Source: Capsicum annuum (taxonomy: Eukaryota; Streptophyta; Magnoliopsida; Solanales; Solanaceae). From it: a stretch of DNA of 64,000 nucleotides. The position numbers were made by a program, and so were the translations under genes. This document shows positions 1 through 9,729 of this stretch, in pieces. The notes beneath the pieces are model-generated. The model was not told the origin of the DNA and did no database searches. It saw only the letters and a program-made list of their open reading frames with translations. Where the stretch lies: contig NC_061115.1 of the NCBI RefSeq assembly GCF_002878395.1, positions 155,443,192 to 155,507,191 of the forward strand, read 5' to 3'. Numbering within the stretch: the stretch's first letter is position 1; each line of letters begins with the position of its first letter.

Positions 1-10
1 ACAGACAAGA

Positions 11-650
11 TTTGATACTACCATAATGCGTCTTGATTTATGAGATGTTTTATGATTCAAGGACTTTTAAACAACAAATTATGCCCCTTGGATAAGAGTT
101 AACATTACCACATTATATCTTGATTTGTGAGATGTTCTATAACTCTTTCCTTAGAGGCACGAATTAGTCAAAAGAATTTCAAATAGTAAGTTATGCCCTA
201 TGGGCAAGAGTTGATACTACCACATCGTATCTTGATTTATGAGATAATATATCTCTTGTCTTAGAGGCAAGACTTAGCCGACATGTTACTCCCCATGGAT
301 AAGAGTTGATACTATTATAATGTGTCTTGATTTATGTGATACTCTATTAGTCCTGCATCTAAGACAAGACTTAGCCCCAAAACCTCCCAAAAGAACAAGT
401 TACGCCCAATGGACAAGTATTGACACTACCACATTACTTTTCGATTGATTATATGTTCTATAACTCTTTCCTTACAAGCAAGACTTAACTCAAGAATTTT
501 TCAAACAACAAGTTATGCTCCACAAATAAGACTTGACACTACCACATTGTGCCTTGATTTATGAGTTGCTCTATAATTTTTGCTTTAGAGGCAAAACATA
601 TCTCAAAGAACTTCTTAACAATAATTCATGCCCTTAAATTTGCTTTGATG
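11..650. repeat. Degenerate tandem array, about six 90-114 bp units
   Basis: A consensus reading roughly TTGATACTACCACAT, then CTTGATTTATGAGATG, then TAGAGGCAAGACTTAG, then CAACAAGTTATGCCC recurs with starts near 11, 100, 211, 306, 420 and 533. Unit spacing is therefore 89-114 bp, with internal indels. The array enters the window already in progress at base 1 and fades out near 650. It carries no sustained open frame and I see no related copy elsewhere in the window. It could be a minisatellite or the edge of a larger satellite lying to the left; I cannot tell which. Confidence 0.8.
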
Positions 651-1130
651 TCAAGAAAAGAAGATCCCTATGCAGATTGTCTATTTTTTTTATTAGCAAA
701 ATATAATAGAATTTGAGAAAAAAGAAAAAAGAAAAAAAATAAAATAGAAAAATAAAAAAGATTAAGAAAAAAACGACAAGAAAAAATTAAGGGTTAAGAA
801 CAAAGTGAAGAATTAAAAAAAATAGACAAAAACAAAAATGAAAGAAAAAATATAAAATAAAGTTTGAGAAAACTGAGGAAAAAAGAGAAATGATAAAGAA
901 AAAGAAAAATAAAGGTTGAGACAAATGAATTAACAAAAAAGATAATGTTTGAGGAAAAAATAAAGGTTGAGACAAATAAATTAAAATATTAAAATAAAAA
1001 TATAGGAAGAATAAAAATTTTAAAATAATAAATATAAAAATTGAATTTGAGAGACAAATGAGTATGAAAAGTTTAAAAATATTTGAGGTGTATAGGAGCA
1101 AAAACGTACTTGTACTATACTTAAAAAGGA
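651..1130. other. A-rich low-complexity stretch
   Basis: The plus strand is dominated by A and G runs (aaaaaag and aaaataaa types), with a short imperfect duplication of the phrase aaaggttgagacaaat near 912-975. A minus-strand open frame over 787-1101 is only the reverse of this tract and encodes mostly Phe, Leu and Ile. I see no gene. Confidence 0.7.
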
Positions 1131-3230
1131 AAGAAGACTAGTCTTTAAAGACTTTTCTTATGGAGGTAAAAAATTCAAAGCCACCCACTATTGGGTTCAT
1201 ACCATGTAATTTTCTGTATTTTGTAAGGGGGTGTATTTATGCTATTTTTACTAATATAAATACTATTGTCATTTGGACCTTGTTATGCCCAGACCCAAAC
1301 TAAATTAACATTTATATTTATAATGATTTTTAGATTTTTACTATTATTTTTTTTGTTGTTTTTGCAACATTATGGTATTAGTTGAAACTAGATCGATAAT
1401 TTCTTAATATTTTTACAATGTTAAATCATATATTTGTCAGTTTCTTATGTCCTATTTCTTTTTTTTTTAGTTCGTTTATAAAAGAATATCTCTTTTTTTC
1501 AGTCTTTTTTAATTTATCTTTCTCTGTGACATATTTAAGACCACAAGATTAAATGATATTTTGATTCTTTTCACATATATCTTTAGTTTAAGATGATAAA
1601 ATTTAAAAATCTTTATCACGCATTTAGACTTCGGGTTAAGTCATAATCAGACACAAGTATAAATGAAGGAAACAAAAGATTTTGTAAGTTAAGAAAAAAC
1701 ATTTATTTTAAAGTATATTTTAGACATTTTTTATTTTCAAACAATTGCATGCACTAAAACTTTTCTACTTTTTACAATACTAAATATTTTTAATTTAAAG
1801 TTTTTAAGAATCTAACATGATTGTTGTCTTATGTACCTTTGTTATCTGTTTCTCAATTAAACTTATTGATTAATCCATTCTATTTGTAAGAAAAACAATA
1901 TTTAAGTTATGCAAGAAATATTTTATGCTATAAATTATTGTATGATTAGGTCAATAAGCTACTTGATAACTAAAAATATCATTTAATTAAATACTTTTTT
2001 ATTTAAATTACATAACAAAAAGTATGATTTAGCACAACACTTTTGTAGATGTTCCTTCAATTGGTGAAATCTTACAAGATTATTAAAACCTTAATCAGGG
2101 GTAAAATAGATATGCCTCACTACTTTTTGTATAAAATTTTAAATGTTAATATAATTATTTAAATTTACAAAATGGGTGAGATCTTTCATGATCATTGAAA
2201 TTTTAATTTGAGGTAAAATGAACATAATAAATTCATGTGAAGCCTACAAAAATTGAATGTTTCTATTATATATAGTAGTAAAGTAATGTGAATCATTATA
2301 TGTTTAGGATTATTATTTATTGAAAAAAAATTTAAAATAAAATAAATACAAGTAACATATACTTATTTATCAAAATTAGTGACTAAACAACTTTATACAT
2401 AACACAAAAGAGAAAGAGGTGGATTTGTGTGGGGGAGAGAGGAATAAGGTATTGTAAAATATGCCATTTTTTTCTTTAGTTATTATAAAGTGGCAAGTGA
2501 AGTAATATTTTACTAAATCAAGAGTAATATAAAAAAGGGGCAAAACAAATTAATGTGGAATAATAAGTTAAAAACACATGTCAAAAGATAAATTTAGAAA
2601 ATAAATTCTTTTGAAATAATTGATGAGCGTTAATTCCAATCTTACTAAAGATGATAAAATATTTGAATTAGCATTAACTGAAATTCAATTAAGTAGTATC
2701 AAATCTTAAATTCTTTCTTATTACATGTATTAATTTATATTGTATAGCAACTCATTAGACATAATCAATTTATTTGTTTTGTATACTTGGCTAGCAGTTA
2801 TTTAAGTTCTTGTTTATCCGCACGTGCTCTGCACGAAACATTTCTATTTGTACAAACTTCTTGAAATCACAGAAATACTAAGTACATTATATGTGTGGTG
2901 ATTAACATGAGATTTGATACATTAAGTAAAATAAAAACTCAAAATGTGATGAATAGCAAGAATTAAAAGGCTTCAATGTTATTAGATCATACGAACACTT
3001 TTTTTCAACTCTTTTTTTCTTTTAAGGCGGTGTAATGATAATATTTTAATTGCTTATGATTTAAGATTAACGTATATGAAAATGATTTAGGAAATAAAAG
3101 AAGATAAAGAAGGGTTACAAACACGACAACATTCAATAATAATGTAGAATAACAGACACCAGAACTTACTTCACCTATGATGCTAGAGAGAGAGAAAAGA
3201 AAAAACATGCAATCGTTTTAGGCCAAACAA
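1131..3230. other. AT-rich DNA without a recognisable gene
   Basis: About 2.1 kb of AT-rich sequence with scattered T and A runs and no open frame that looks coding. The only local structure noticed is a CpG-containing hairpin, CGTGC-TCT-GCACG at 2823-2835, set in the context TTTATCCGCACGTGC. That resembles the short GC hairpins seen near some plant DNA transposon ends, but I found no matching terminus, so it is not assigned. Confidence 0.5.
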
Positions 3231-4410
3231 CATAATTAGTCAAACATTCCTATTATATCTACCAGATGTTAACTTTCGTCAAACAACTTTGTATAAAAAT
3301 TCTGTCTGTTCCAATAGCTCCGAAATGTCGATTTTAGGTCAGGAGGACCCTTGGTATGGGTCCCAAGGCACCCAAACTCATTTCAGGCTATAATTGGCTA
3401 GAAGTTAAGAAAAATAACAAATGTGTGTGGGACTAAATTTTTTATTAAAACGACCTCAGATGGAAACTTCAAATGTGGCGTTGAGTCTAGAACATCTAAT
3501 TTGATAGGGTAGCATAGTCTGTTTGCAGATACAGGATTCCACATGAATCCTGAGGGGTTGGTGGTGACTTGAAAAAATTCCAAGTCTTAGCTGGTGGTGG
3601 TGCATCTCTTAAGAGATGCTTCTGATTACTTAAGTGATCTGCCAAACTCTAGCAAGTATCACTTAAGTGAAATATTTTGTCACCTAATCTAATGGCTTAA
3701 CAGTTACAGGGCTATTGCATATGCGATTATGGTGTCACGTACGGGACATTTGCTCAGGAAGCCAGCTATATCATCAGCAATCAATTGATCATGTAATCGA
3801 CAAGTGTGCCAGAGAGCAAGTGTTTCTTGAGTTTGCGTAAGAGATACTCGGTTAACTACAAAGGTCATAAATACCCAATTAGCATGATTTTTCAACACTT
3901 CTTATCCAATCTCTAGAATTGCGAACCGTAAAAAGTGTGAATTTATAGGAGAAATGACTATGGGTGATTTTTGAGCATGAGTAACATTAAATTATGTGTT
4001 TCTTCTTTGAATTTATGGTAAGCTTTTATCTATTTTAGGATTGACTCCTTTATTTTTTTCTAAAATCCCTAGAATCGTGGTGGCTTGATTATAACACCAT
4101 TAAAGCTCGAAATTCACCGATCTTAAGGGTAAAAGTTCCTTGTACATAAAGGGATGTTTTATCGGTTGAAAGTGTGATTCCATAAATTGGCCCCACATAT
4201 GAGTTTTATGGAGATTTGGACCCAAATAAAAATAGTGTAATTGAAACACCCTGGGTTTTTGGATCGTAGAAATTTCCTGAATTTCTGGTCTCTAGACAGG
4301 ATACGACTAGGGGAAACCACTAGGACAGTAGGATAAGAGTGGTATGGGTTAGTCATAGATCATTATTGGTTGGTGGGTTGGATTTAGTTTTTGGAATAGG
4401 TACGACTTGG
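3231..4410 (+). mobile_element. LTR-like remnant, family unassigned
   Basis: The sequence has the texture of a gypsy LTR read on the plus strand. It contains a GGACCCTTGG...GGGTCCCAAGG block at 3345-3370, a cluster of palindromes at 3602-3670, and a leader-like block around 4080-4140 that reads like a U5 region. It does not match the 3' LTR of element 1. At about 4411 it passes abruptly into sequence that does match that LTR, so this is a separate LTR fragment fused to element 1. Neither terminus was found. Confidence 0.45.
3602..3670. repeat. Three successive CTTAAG-centred palindromes
   Basis: GCATCTCTTAAGAGATGC at 3602-3619 is a perfect 18-bp palindrome. GATTACTTAAGTGATC at 3624-3639 is palindromic apart from one base pair. 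TCACTTAAGTGA at 3659-3670 is a perfect 12-bp palindrome. All three share the CTTAAG centre and lie within 70 bp in an LTR-like context. Confidence 0.85.
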
Positions 4411-4688
4411 GGACCTATCCCAATAACTCTCTAGTTCATGGATTAGTAGAGGCTTTGTCAGACTAGTTATTAGATTGTGGTTGTGTTGAGGTTTCCGGTA
4501 TTGCTTGGTCGTTTGGACCATGCATTTTCTCCGTATTTTATTTTATATAATATGACAATGCTAGTTTTTGAATTATTTCAACTTGAAATGAGTGTTATTA
4601 GTACAAACAGGCTCAAAGGGTTAGCTTGGGGATACTTGTAGCCTTAAGCACTGTGTGACATCCCAGGAGGCAATTTCGAGTCATTACA
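4411..4688 (+). repeat. Element 1 truncated 5' LTR (3' end only)
   Basis: From GGACCTATCCCAATAACTC to GAGTCATTACA this aligns with 12186-12465 of the 3' LTR throughout. Upstream of 4411 the match stops. Only about the last tenth of the 2.7 kb LTR is present, so U3 and the promoter are absent from this copy. Confidence 0.85.
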
Positions 4689-4692
4689 AACT

Positions 4693-4705
4693 TGGTATCG
4701 AAGCC
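4693..4705 (+). other. Primer binding site, element 1
   Basis: TGGTATCGAAGCC lies four bases after the LTR end. It matches the initiator-Met complement TGGTATCAGAGCC except for a swapped AG/GA pair. Confidence 0.85.
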
Positions 4706-4899
4706 TAAGGTTTTAAAGAAATCCTAGGGAGTCTGACAAGCCGCATTGTATAGAGTCTTAACCATCGGTGTGTAGCGCGCCACATATATGAGGAAGGGGC
4801 TACAAGGAATTTTAGGAAAAATGGTTTCTTTCTTTTGGATTCTATATTGCCTATAGTTTTCCCTCTCATCTAATAATTTGTGCTTTTCTATTTCAGAAA

Positions 4900-5945
4900 A
4901 TGCCCCTCCGAAAAGCGAATGCCCGTAGGAACGATGATGAGCAACCCTCACATGTTGATATTTGAATGAGACTATGTCTCTTGCCGAGTTTCGGACGGCC
5001 TTTTAGGCGTTATCCAAAGCAGTCACTGCTAATGTTTGGGCTAATAACCAGGCTGCAGTTGCTAATTAGTAGGGAGATGATGTAGCGGCAGCTAGGATTC
5101 ATGATTTTATGCGGATGAATTTGCCAGAGTTTTATGGGTCCAAGGCAGGTGAAGACCCACAGTTGTACCTTGAGGAGGTGAGAAAGAATACACAGATGAT
5201 GCATATTTCTAAGGAAGAAAATGTTGAGTTGGCATTTTACAGGTTGAAGGACATAGCTTATGATTGGGTCATATCATGGAGGAAGGGTAGAGGTGAGGAT
5301 GTTGCTTCTATGACTTGGTAGGTGTTCCAAGATGAATTCTTAGACAAGTTCTTTCCGCTTGAGATGAGGGAAGCAAAGATTAAGGAGTTTATAAACTTGA
5401 GGCAGGGATCCATGACTCTTAAAGAGTACTGCGTGAAGTTTAACCAGTTGGTCAAGTATGCTCCTGATTTGATTTCTGACACCTAGATAGTATGAGCAAG
5501 TTCGTGACCGGTGTTTTTGAGTTAGTACTAGAGGAGTGTAGGACTGCGATGCTGCATAGGGATATGGATCTGGATAGGTTGATGACGCATACCCAGCAGA
5601 TAAAGACGAATACGATTAGGGAGAGAGATCAAGTTAGGGGTAACAAGAGGGCTAGATCTGAGCAACATGAGTATAGCCAGCCTAGGTTCTATGGAGGGAA
5701 CCACCCTCAGTTTCAGAGGCATCCGTCTATGCCAGTTCCTTCATCAGCTAGTGCTCCCGTGCCTAGAAATAATCAGGAGCAAGGGGCAGATATTTTATGT
5801 CTAGGTCACTGAACAGTGTTGGTAATAGGCCCCGTTATCCTTCTTGTGCTAAGTGTGGTAGGGATCATCTCGGTGAGTGCTTCATAGATTTTAGGGGTTA
5901 TTTTTGTTATGGAAAGTAGGGCCACAGACTTAGAGATTGTCCTCA
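4900..5945 (+). pseudogene. gag: Element 1 gag (capsid/nucleocapsid), broken
   Basis: The ATG at 4900 follows a pyrimidine tract and TTTCAG (4881-4896). The N-terminal part (MPLRKANARRND...) stops early. Capsid sequence resumes in another frame at 5109-5321, with LPEFYGSKAGEDPQLYLEEV and WVISWRKGRGEDVAS typical of the plant gypsy gag domain. It then runs past a stop into ...EFINLRQGSMTLKEYCVKF. A third frame (5492-5812) carries the segment MSKFVTGVFELVLEECRTAM. Near 5840-5945 is a zinc-knuckle region: GHRLRDC is retained, but the knuckle's first cysteines read as Tyr and a stop lies before GHR. Not functional; family assignment is secure. Confidence 0.85.
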
Positions 5946-6129
5946 TGCTAGATAGGGGAACAGAGATGCCCGACCTCAGGCACAAGCTACTAGTGCACCA
6001 GCTCCTATACACCGTCCCACCCCTGCTCAGTGCACATTATCTAGCACTTCTGACGGCGAGCGCCAGAACTTATTTTATGTCTTACCATCCTGTCAGAAGT
6101 AGGAGGCCACTCCCAATGTTGTTACTGGT

Positions 6130-6600
6130 ATGCTCCGTGTCTTTTGCCTTGATGTCTATGTATTATTGGACCTTAGGTCAAGTCTCTCTCATGTGACCCC
6201 ACTTATAGCTATGAATTTCAAAATGAGTCCGAAAAAGATTTCTGAGGGTTTCCTAGTTTCTACACCTATTGGGGAGTTAGTTATTTCTAAACAAGTGTAT
6301 AGAGATTGTCCTGTTACTGTTCTTCATAGACTCATACTTGCTGATTTGATAGTGTTAGACATGGTGAATTTTGACCTTATTCTGTGTATGGATTGGCTTT
6401 ATTCTTGTTATGTATCTATAGACTGCCATACCCATGTGGTTAAGTTTCACTTTCCTGATAAACTAGTGTTTGATTTGTTTGGGAGTTTGGTACCTCCCAA
6501 GAGTTATTTTATCTCCTATCTCAAATCTAGGAAGCTAATATCCGAAGGTTGCATCTATCACCTAGTTATAGTCAAAGACACTAAGTCTGAGGCTCCAACT
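6130..6600 (+). pseudogene. pol: Element 1 protease domain, active site altered
   Basis: This is the first part of a 294-codon open stretch (6130-7014). The aspartic-protease motif reads [14 protein letters not shown]; the family normally has Asp-Pro/Ser-Gly here, so the glycine is Arg and the preceding residue Leu. Both changes fit single C-to-T or G-to-A transitions. [16 protein letters not shown], the second conserved protease block, follows. In a working element this domain would cleave Gag-Pol in the virus-like particle. Here it should be inactive. Confidence 0.85.
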
Positions 6601-7479
6601 ATTCAGTCAGTCGATATTGTTAATGAGTTTCTAGATGTGGTTTTGGAAGATCTCCTAGGGGTACCACCCGATAGAGAGATAAAATTCAGGATTAACCTTC
6701 TTCTTGACACTCGGCCCATTTCTATTCCACTATACCATATGACACCTGCAGAGCTTAAGGAGTTGAAAGAGCAACTCAAAGATCTCTTACACAAAGGTCT
6801 TATAAGGCCCGGTATTTCTCCTCGGGGTGCACCTATCTTATTCGTGCAGAAGAAAGATAGTTCTTTGTGTATGTGCATTGACTACCGTCAACTTAGCAAG
6901 GTCACCGTCAAGAAAAAGTATCTTTTTTTGACAATTAATGACCTATTTGATTTGTTGCAAGGTACAAGTTATTTCTCCAAGATAGACCATAGATTCGACT
7001 ATCATCAACTTTAAGTGAGGAAATGTGATATTCCAGAGACAGCTTTCCGAACTCGGGTCACTTTGAGTTTCTAGTCATGTCCTTCGGGCTAACCAATGCC
7101 CCGACAGTTTTTGGACCTCATAAACTGAGTATTCAAGCAATATCTCGATATGGTTGTCATTGTCTTTATAGATGACATCCTTATGTACTCACCTAATGAG
7201 AATGACCATGCGAACCACCTTAGAATTGTTTTGCAAACTCTTAGAGACCACCAGTTGTTTGCCAAATTCAACAAGTGCAAATTTTGGCTAAGGTCTATAG
7301 CCTTTCTAGGTCATATTATTTCAGCCGAGGGTATTAGAGTTGATCCCCAAAAGATAGAAGCTGTAAGAAATTGGCCTAGACCTATCTCTCTGTCTGACAT
7401 TAGAAGTTTCTTGGGTATAGCGGGCTACTACCGTTGTTTTGTTGAGGGGTTTTCTACTATTGCGTCTTTCATGACTCGG
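6601..7479 (+). pseudogene. pol: Element 1 reverse transcriptase, broken
   Basis: [20 protein letters not shown], the [10 protein letters not shown] block, [20 protein letters not shown] and [17 protein letters not shown] are the standard N-terminal RT landmarks. [12 protein letters not shown] precedes a stop at 7012-7014. The frame is then disturbed between about 7045 and 7115 and returns to the same frame, implying two compensating indels. The catalytic FIDD (YxDD box) is intact at 7165-7176, followed by [20 protein letters not shown] and [14 protein letters not shown]. Length and order are normal; the stop and indels make it non-functional. Confidence 0.92.
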
Positions 7480-8000
7480 TTGACCCAAAATAAAGTTAAG
7501 TTCCAGTGGTCAGATTCCTGTAAGAAGAGCTTTCAGGAGTTGAAGACTCGACTTACTTCAGCTCCTGTGTTGACTTTGCTTGATGGTACAGATGGTTTTG
7601 TGGTGTATTGTGATGCCTCTAGAATTGATTTGGGTTAAGTGTTGATACAAAGTGGTAAGGTTATAGCCTATGCCTCTAGGCAGTTAAAGCTGCATGAGAA
7701 GAATTACCCAACCCATGATCTTGAGATAGCTGCTGTGGTCTTTGCTTTGAAAATCTGGATACATTATCTTTATGGTGTTTATGTTGATGTGTTTACTGAT
7801 CATAAGAGCCTGCAGTATGTGTCTACTCAGGGGGAATTAAATCTTAGGCAGAGGAGGTGGTTGGAGTTATTCAAAGACTATGATATGAGTGTGCTATATT
7901 ACCCAAGCAAGGCCGATGTAGTGGCGGATGTCCTTAGTAGATTGTCTATGGGTAGTGTTGCCGATGTAGAGGAAGGTAAGAAAGAGTTAGCTCGTGATGT
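7480..8000 (+). pseudogene. pol: Element 1 RNase H domain
   Basis: [18 protein letters not shown] leads into [14 protein letters not shown], then a stop at 7636-7638. The same frame continues with [33 protein letters not shown] and [11 protein letters not shown], and ends with [13 protein letters not shown]. The acidic residues expected of gypsy RNase H (D in YCDAS, E in DLEIAA, D in FTDHKS, D in VADVLS) are all readable, so the single in-frame stop is the main defect of this domain. Confidence 0.9.
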
Positions 8001-9182
8001 GCATTATTTGGCTAGATTGGGTGTTAGGTTTCTTGATTCAGTTGAGGGAAGTACTTTGGTGCAAAGTAGTTCCGAATCCTCTTTAGTTTCAGAAGTGAAG
8101 GAGAAGCAAGATAGAGATCCTAGTTTGGTCAGACTGAAGGAGGTAGTTAAGGACCAAAAGGTAGAGGTTTTCTCCCAAGGGGGAGATGGAGTGTTGAGAT
8201 TGCAGGGTAGATTATGTGTTCTATGCGTTGATGATCTAAGGTAGAGGATTATGGCAGAAGCACATGGCGCGTGGTATTCCATTCATCCCGACACTACTAA
8301 GTGGTACCGCGACTTGCAGGAAATCTATTGGTCGAATGGTATGAAGAAGGATATAGCCAAGTTCGTAGCAAAGTGTGCAACATGCCAACAGGTTAAGGTA
8401 GAGAACCAACGACTTAGTGGTGTGATGAAAGAGTTTGGTATACCCATTTAGAAGTAGGAGGTGGTTAATATGGAGTTCGTGACTGGGTTACTCTTTCACG
8501 TCATCATTATGATTCTATTTGGATTATTGTGGATAAGTTGACTAAGTCCGCGCATTTCTTGCCCATGCTCACATATTATACAGCTGAGGATTATGCTAGA
8601 TTGTATATCCGAGAGTTACTTAGGCTGCATGGAGTTCCCTCATCCATTATTTCAGATAGGGGTACTCAATTTACTTCTCAGTTTTAGAGGGTATTCTAGC
8701 AGAGTCTTAGTACCCAAGTCCTTTTGAGTTCTACTTTTCATCCGCAGACAGATGGTCAGGCTGAGAGGACCATTCAGACCCTAGAAGATATGTTGCGAGC
8801 GTGTACTCATGATTTCAAGGGTAGTTGGGATGAGCATTTGCCATTGATAGAGTTTGCTTATAACAATAGCTGCCATGCTAGCATAGGGATGCACCATTTG
8901 AGGCCTTGTATGGTAGGAGATGTAGATCACCCATAGGTGGTTTGAAGTCAGTGAAGCTACTGCAATTGGGCTTGATTTAAAGCTATGGATAAAGTTAAGT
9001 TGATTAGAGAGAGGTTGAGGACCGCTCATAGTCATCAAAATTCATATGCCGATGTAAGGAGAAGAGATCTTGAGTTTGAGGTGGATGATTTAGCATACTT
9101 GAAGATTTCACCTATGAAAAGGGTGAAGAGGTATGGTAAAAAGGGAAAGCTTAGTACCCGTTATGTTGGCTCATAGAGAGTC
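8001..9182 (+). pseudogene. pol: Element 1 integrase, broken
   Basis: The N-terminal HHCC zinc-binding region is clear at 8251-8420: His in AEAHGAWYS, His in SIHPDT and CATC near 8390. After a stop near 8450 the frame shifts. The core catalytic triad is present in one frame: D at 8532 (IIVDKLTKSAHF), D at 8655 (SDRGTQFTS) and E at 8763 (GQAERTIQ), separated by in-frame stops around 8685. The C-terminal part at 8985-9176 has KLIRERLRTAHSHQNSYAD and KGKLSTRYVGS. The enzyme would insert the cDNA into chromatin. All catalytic residues survive, but the reading frame does not. Confidence 0.9.
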
Positions 9183-9500
9183 TTGAGCCATGTTGGTAAA
9201 GTAGCCTATGAGGTTGAGTTGCCTACAGAGTTGTCAGCTGTTCATCCTGTTTTTCATGTCTCCATGCTCAAGAAGCACATTGGTGATTCCATTGTGGTAG
9301 ATCCTTCAGAGAGTGCTAATATTCAGAAAAGTCTTTTATTCGATGAGATTTCTGTTGACATTCTAGACTTTTAGATCCGTAGACTAAGGAACAAAGAAGT
9401 GTCTTTGGTAAAGTTTTATGGTAGAACCGGTCTGTTGAGTGTGCTACATAGGAGGCAGAAGCAGGCATGCGAGCCAAGTACCCGTACCTTTTTTCCGTGA
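9183..9500 (+). pseudogene. pol: Element 1 integrase C-terminal tail with chromodomain-like end
   Basis: YEVELPTELSAVHPVFHVSM is the conserved post-integrase block of plant chromoviruses. After a stop at 9372 the frame carries IRRLRNKEVSLVKF, the start of the chromodomain-type module, ending with STRTFFP near 9490. In this group the module is thought to direct integration to heterochromatin, which fits the repeat-dense surroundings. Confidence 0.8.
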
Positions 9501-9713
9501 GTTAAGATCAAGCCGAAGGTATTATTTTTCCTTAACTCAGCCCTTCTAATCTAAAGTGCAACTGTGTATATATTCTTACATGAGTTCTTGCAATTTCTGA
9601 GGCATTTAAGAGTTTAGAAAGATTCTGAGCCCATTTAACAAATTGCTTCAGCTATGTATACTCAGTTCTTCCTGTGTTCTTAGTCTAACTAGCGACATTC
9701 GAGGACAAATGTT

Positions 9714-9729
9714 TCCAAGGGGAAGATAT
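9714..9729 (+). other. Polypurine tract, element 1
   Basis: CCAAGGGGAAGATA directly precedes the 3' LTR start TGTAAGACCCC. It follows the conserved CATTCGAGGACAAATG box seen in this group of elements. Confidence 0.85.

Noticed and set aside
787..1101. Minus-strand open frame of 104 codons
   Set aside because: Mostly Phe, Leu and Ile from the complement of an A-rich tract; low-complexity artefact.
2823..2835. Helitron 3' end hairpin
   Set aside because: The hairpin CGTGC-TCT-GCACG is present but no CTAG-type terminus follows and no 5' end was found.
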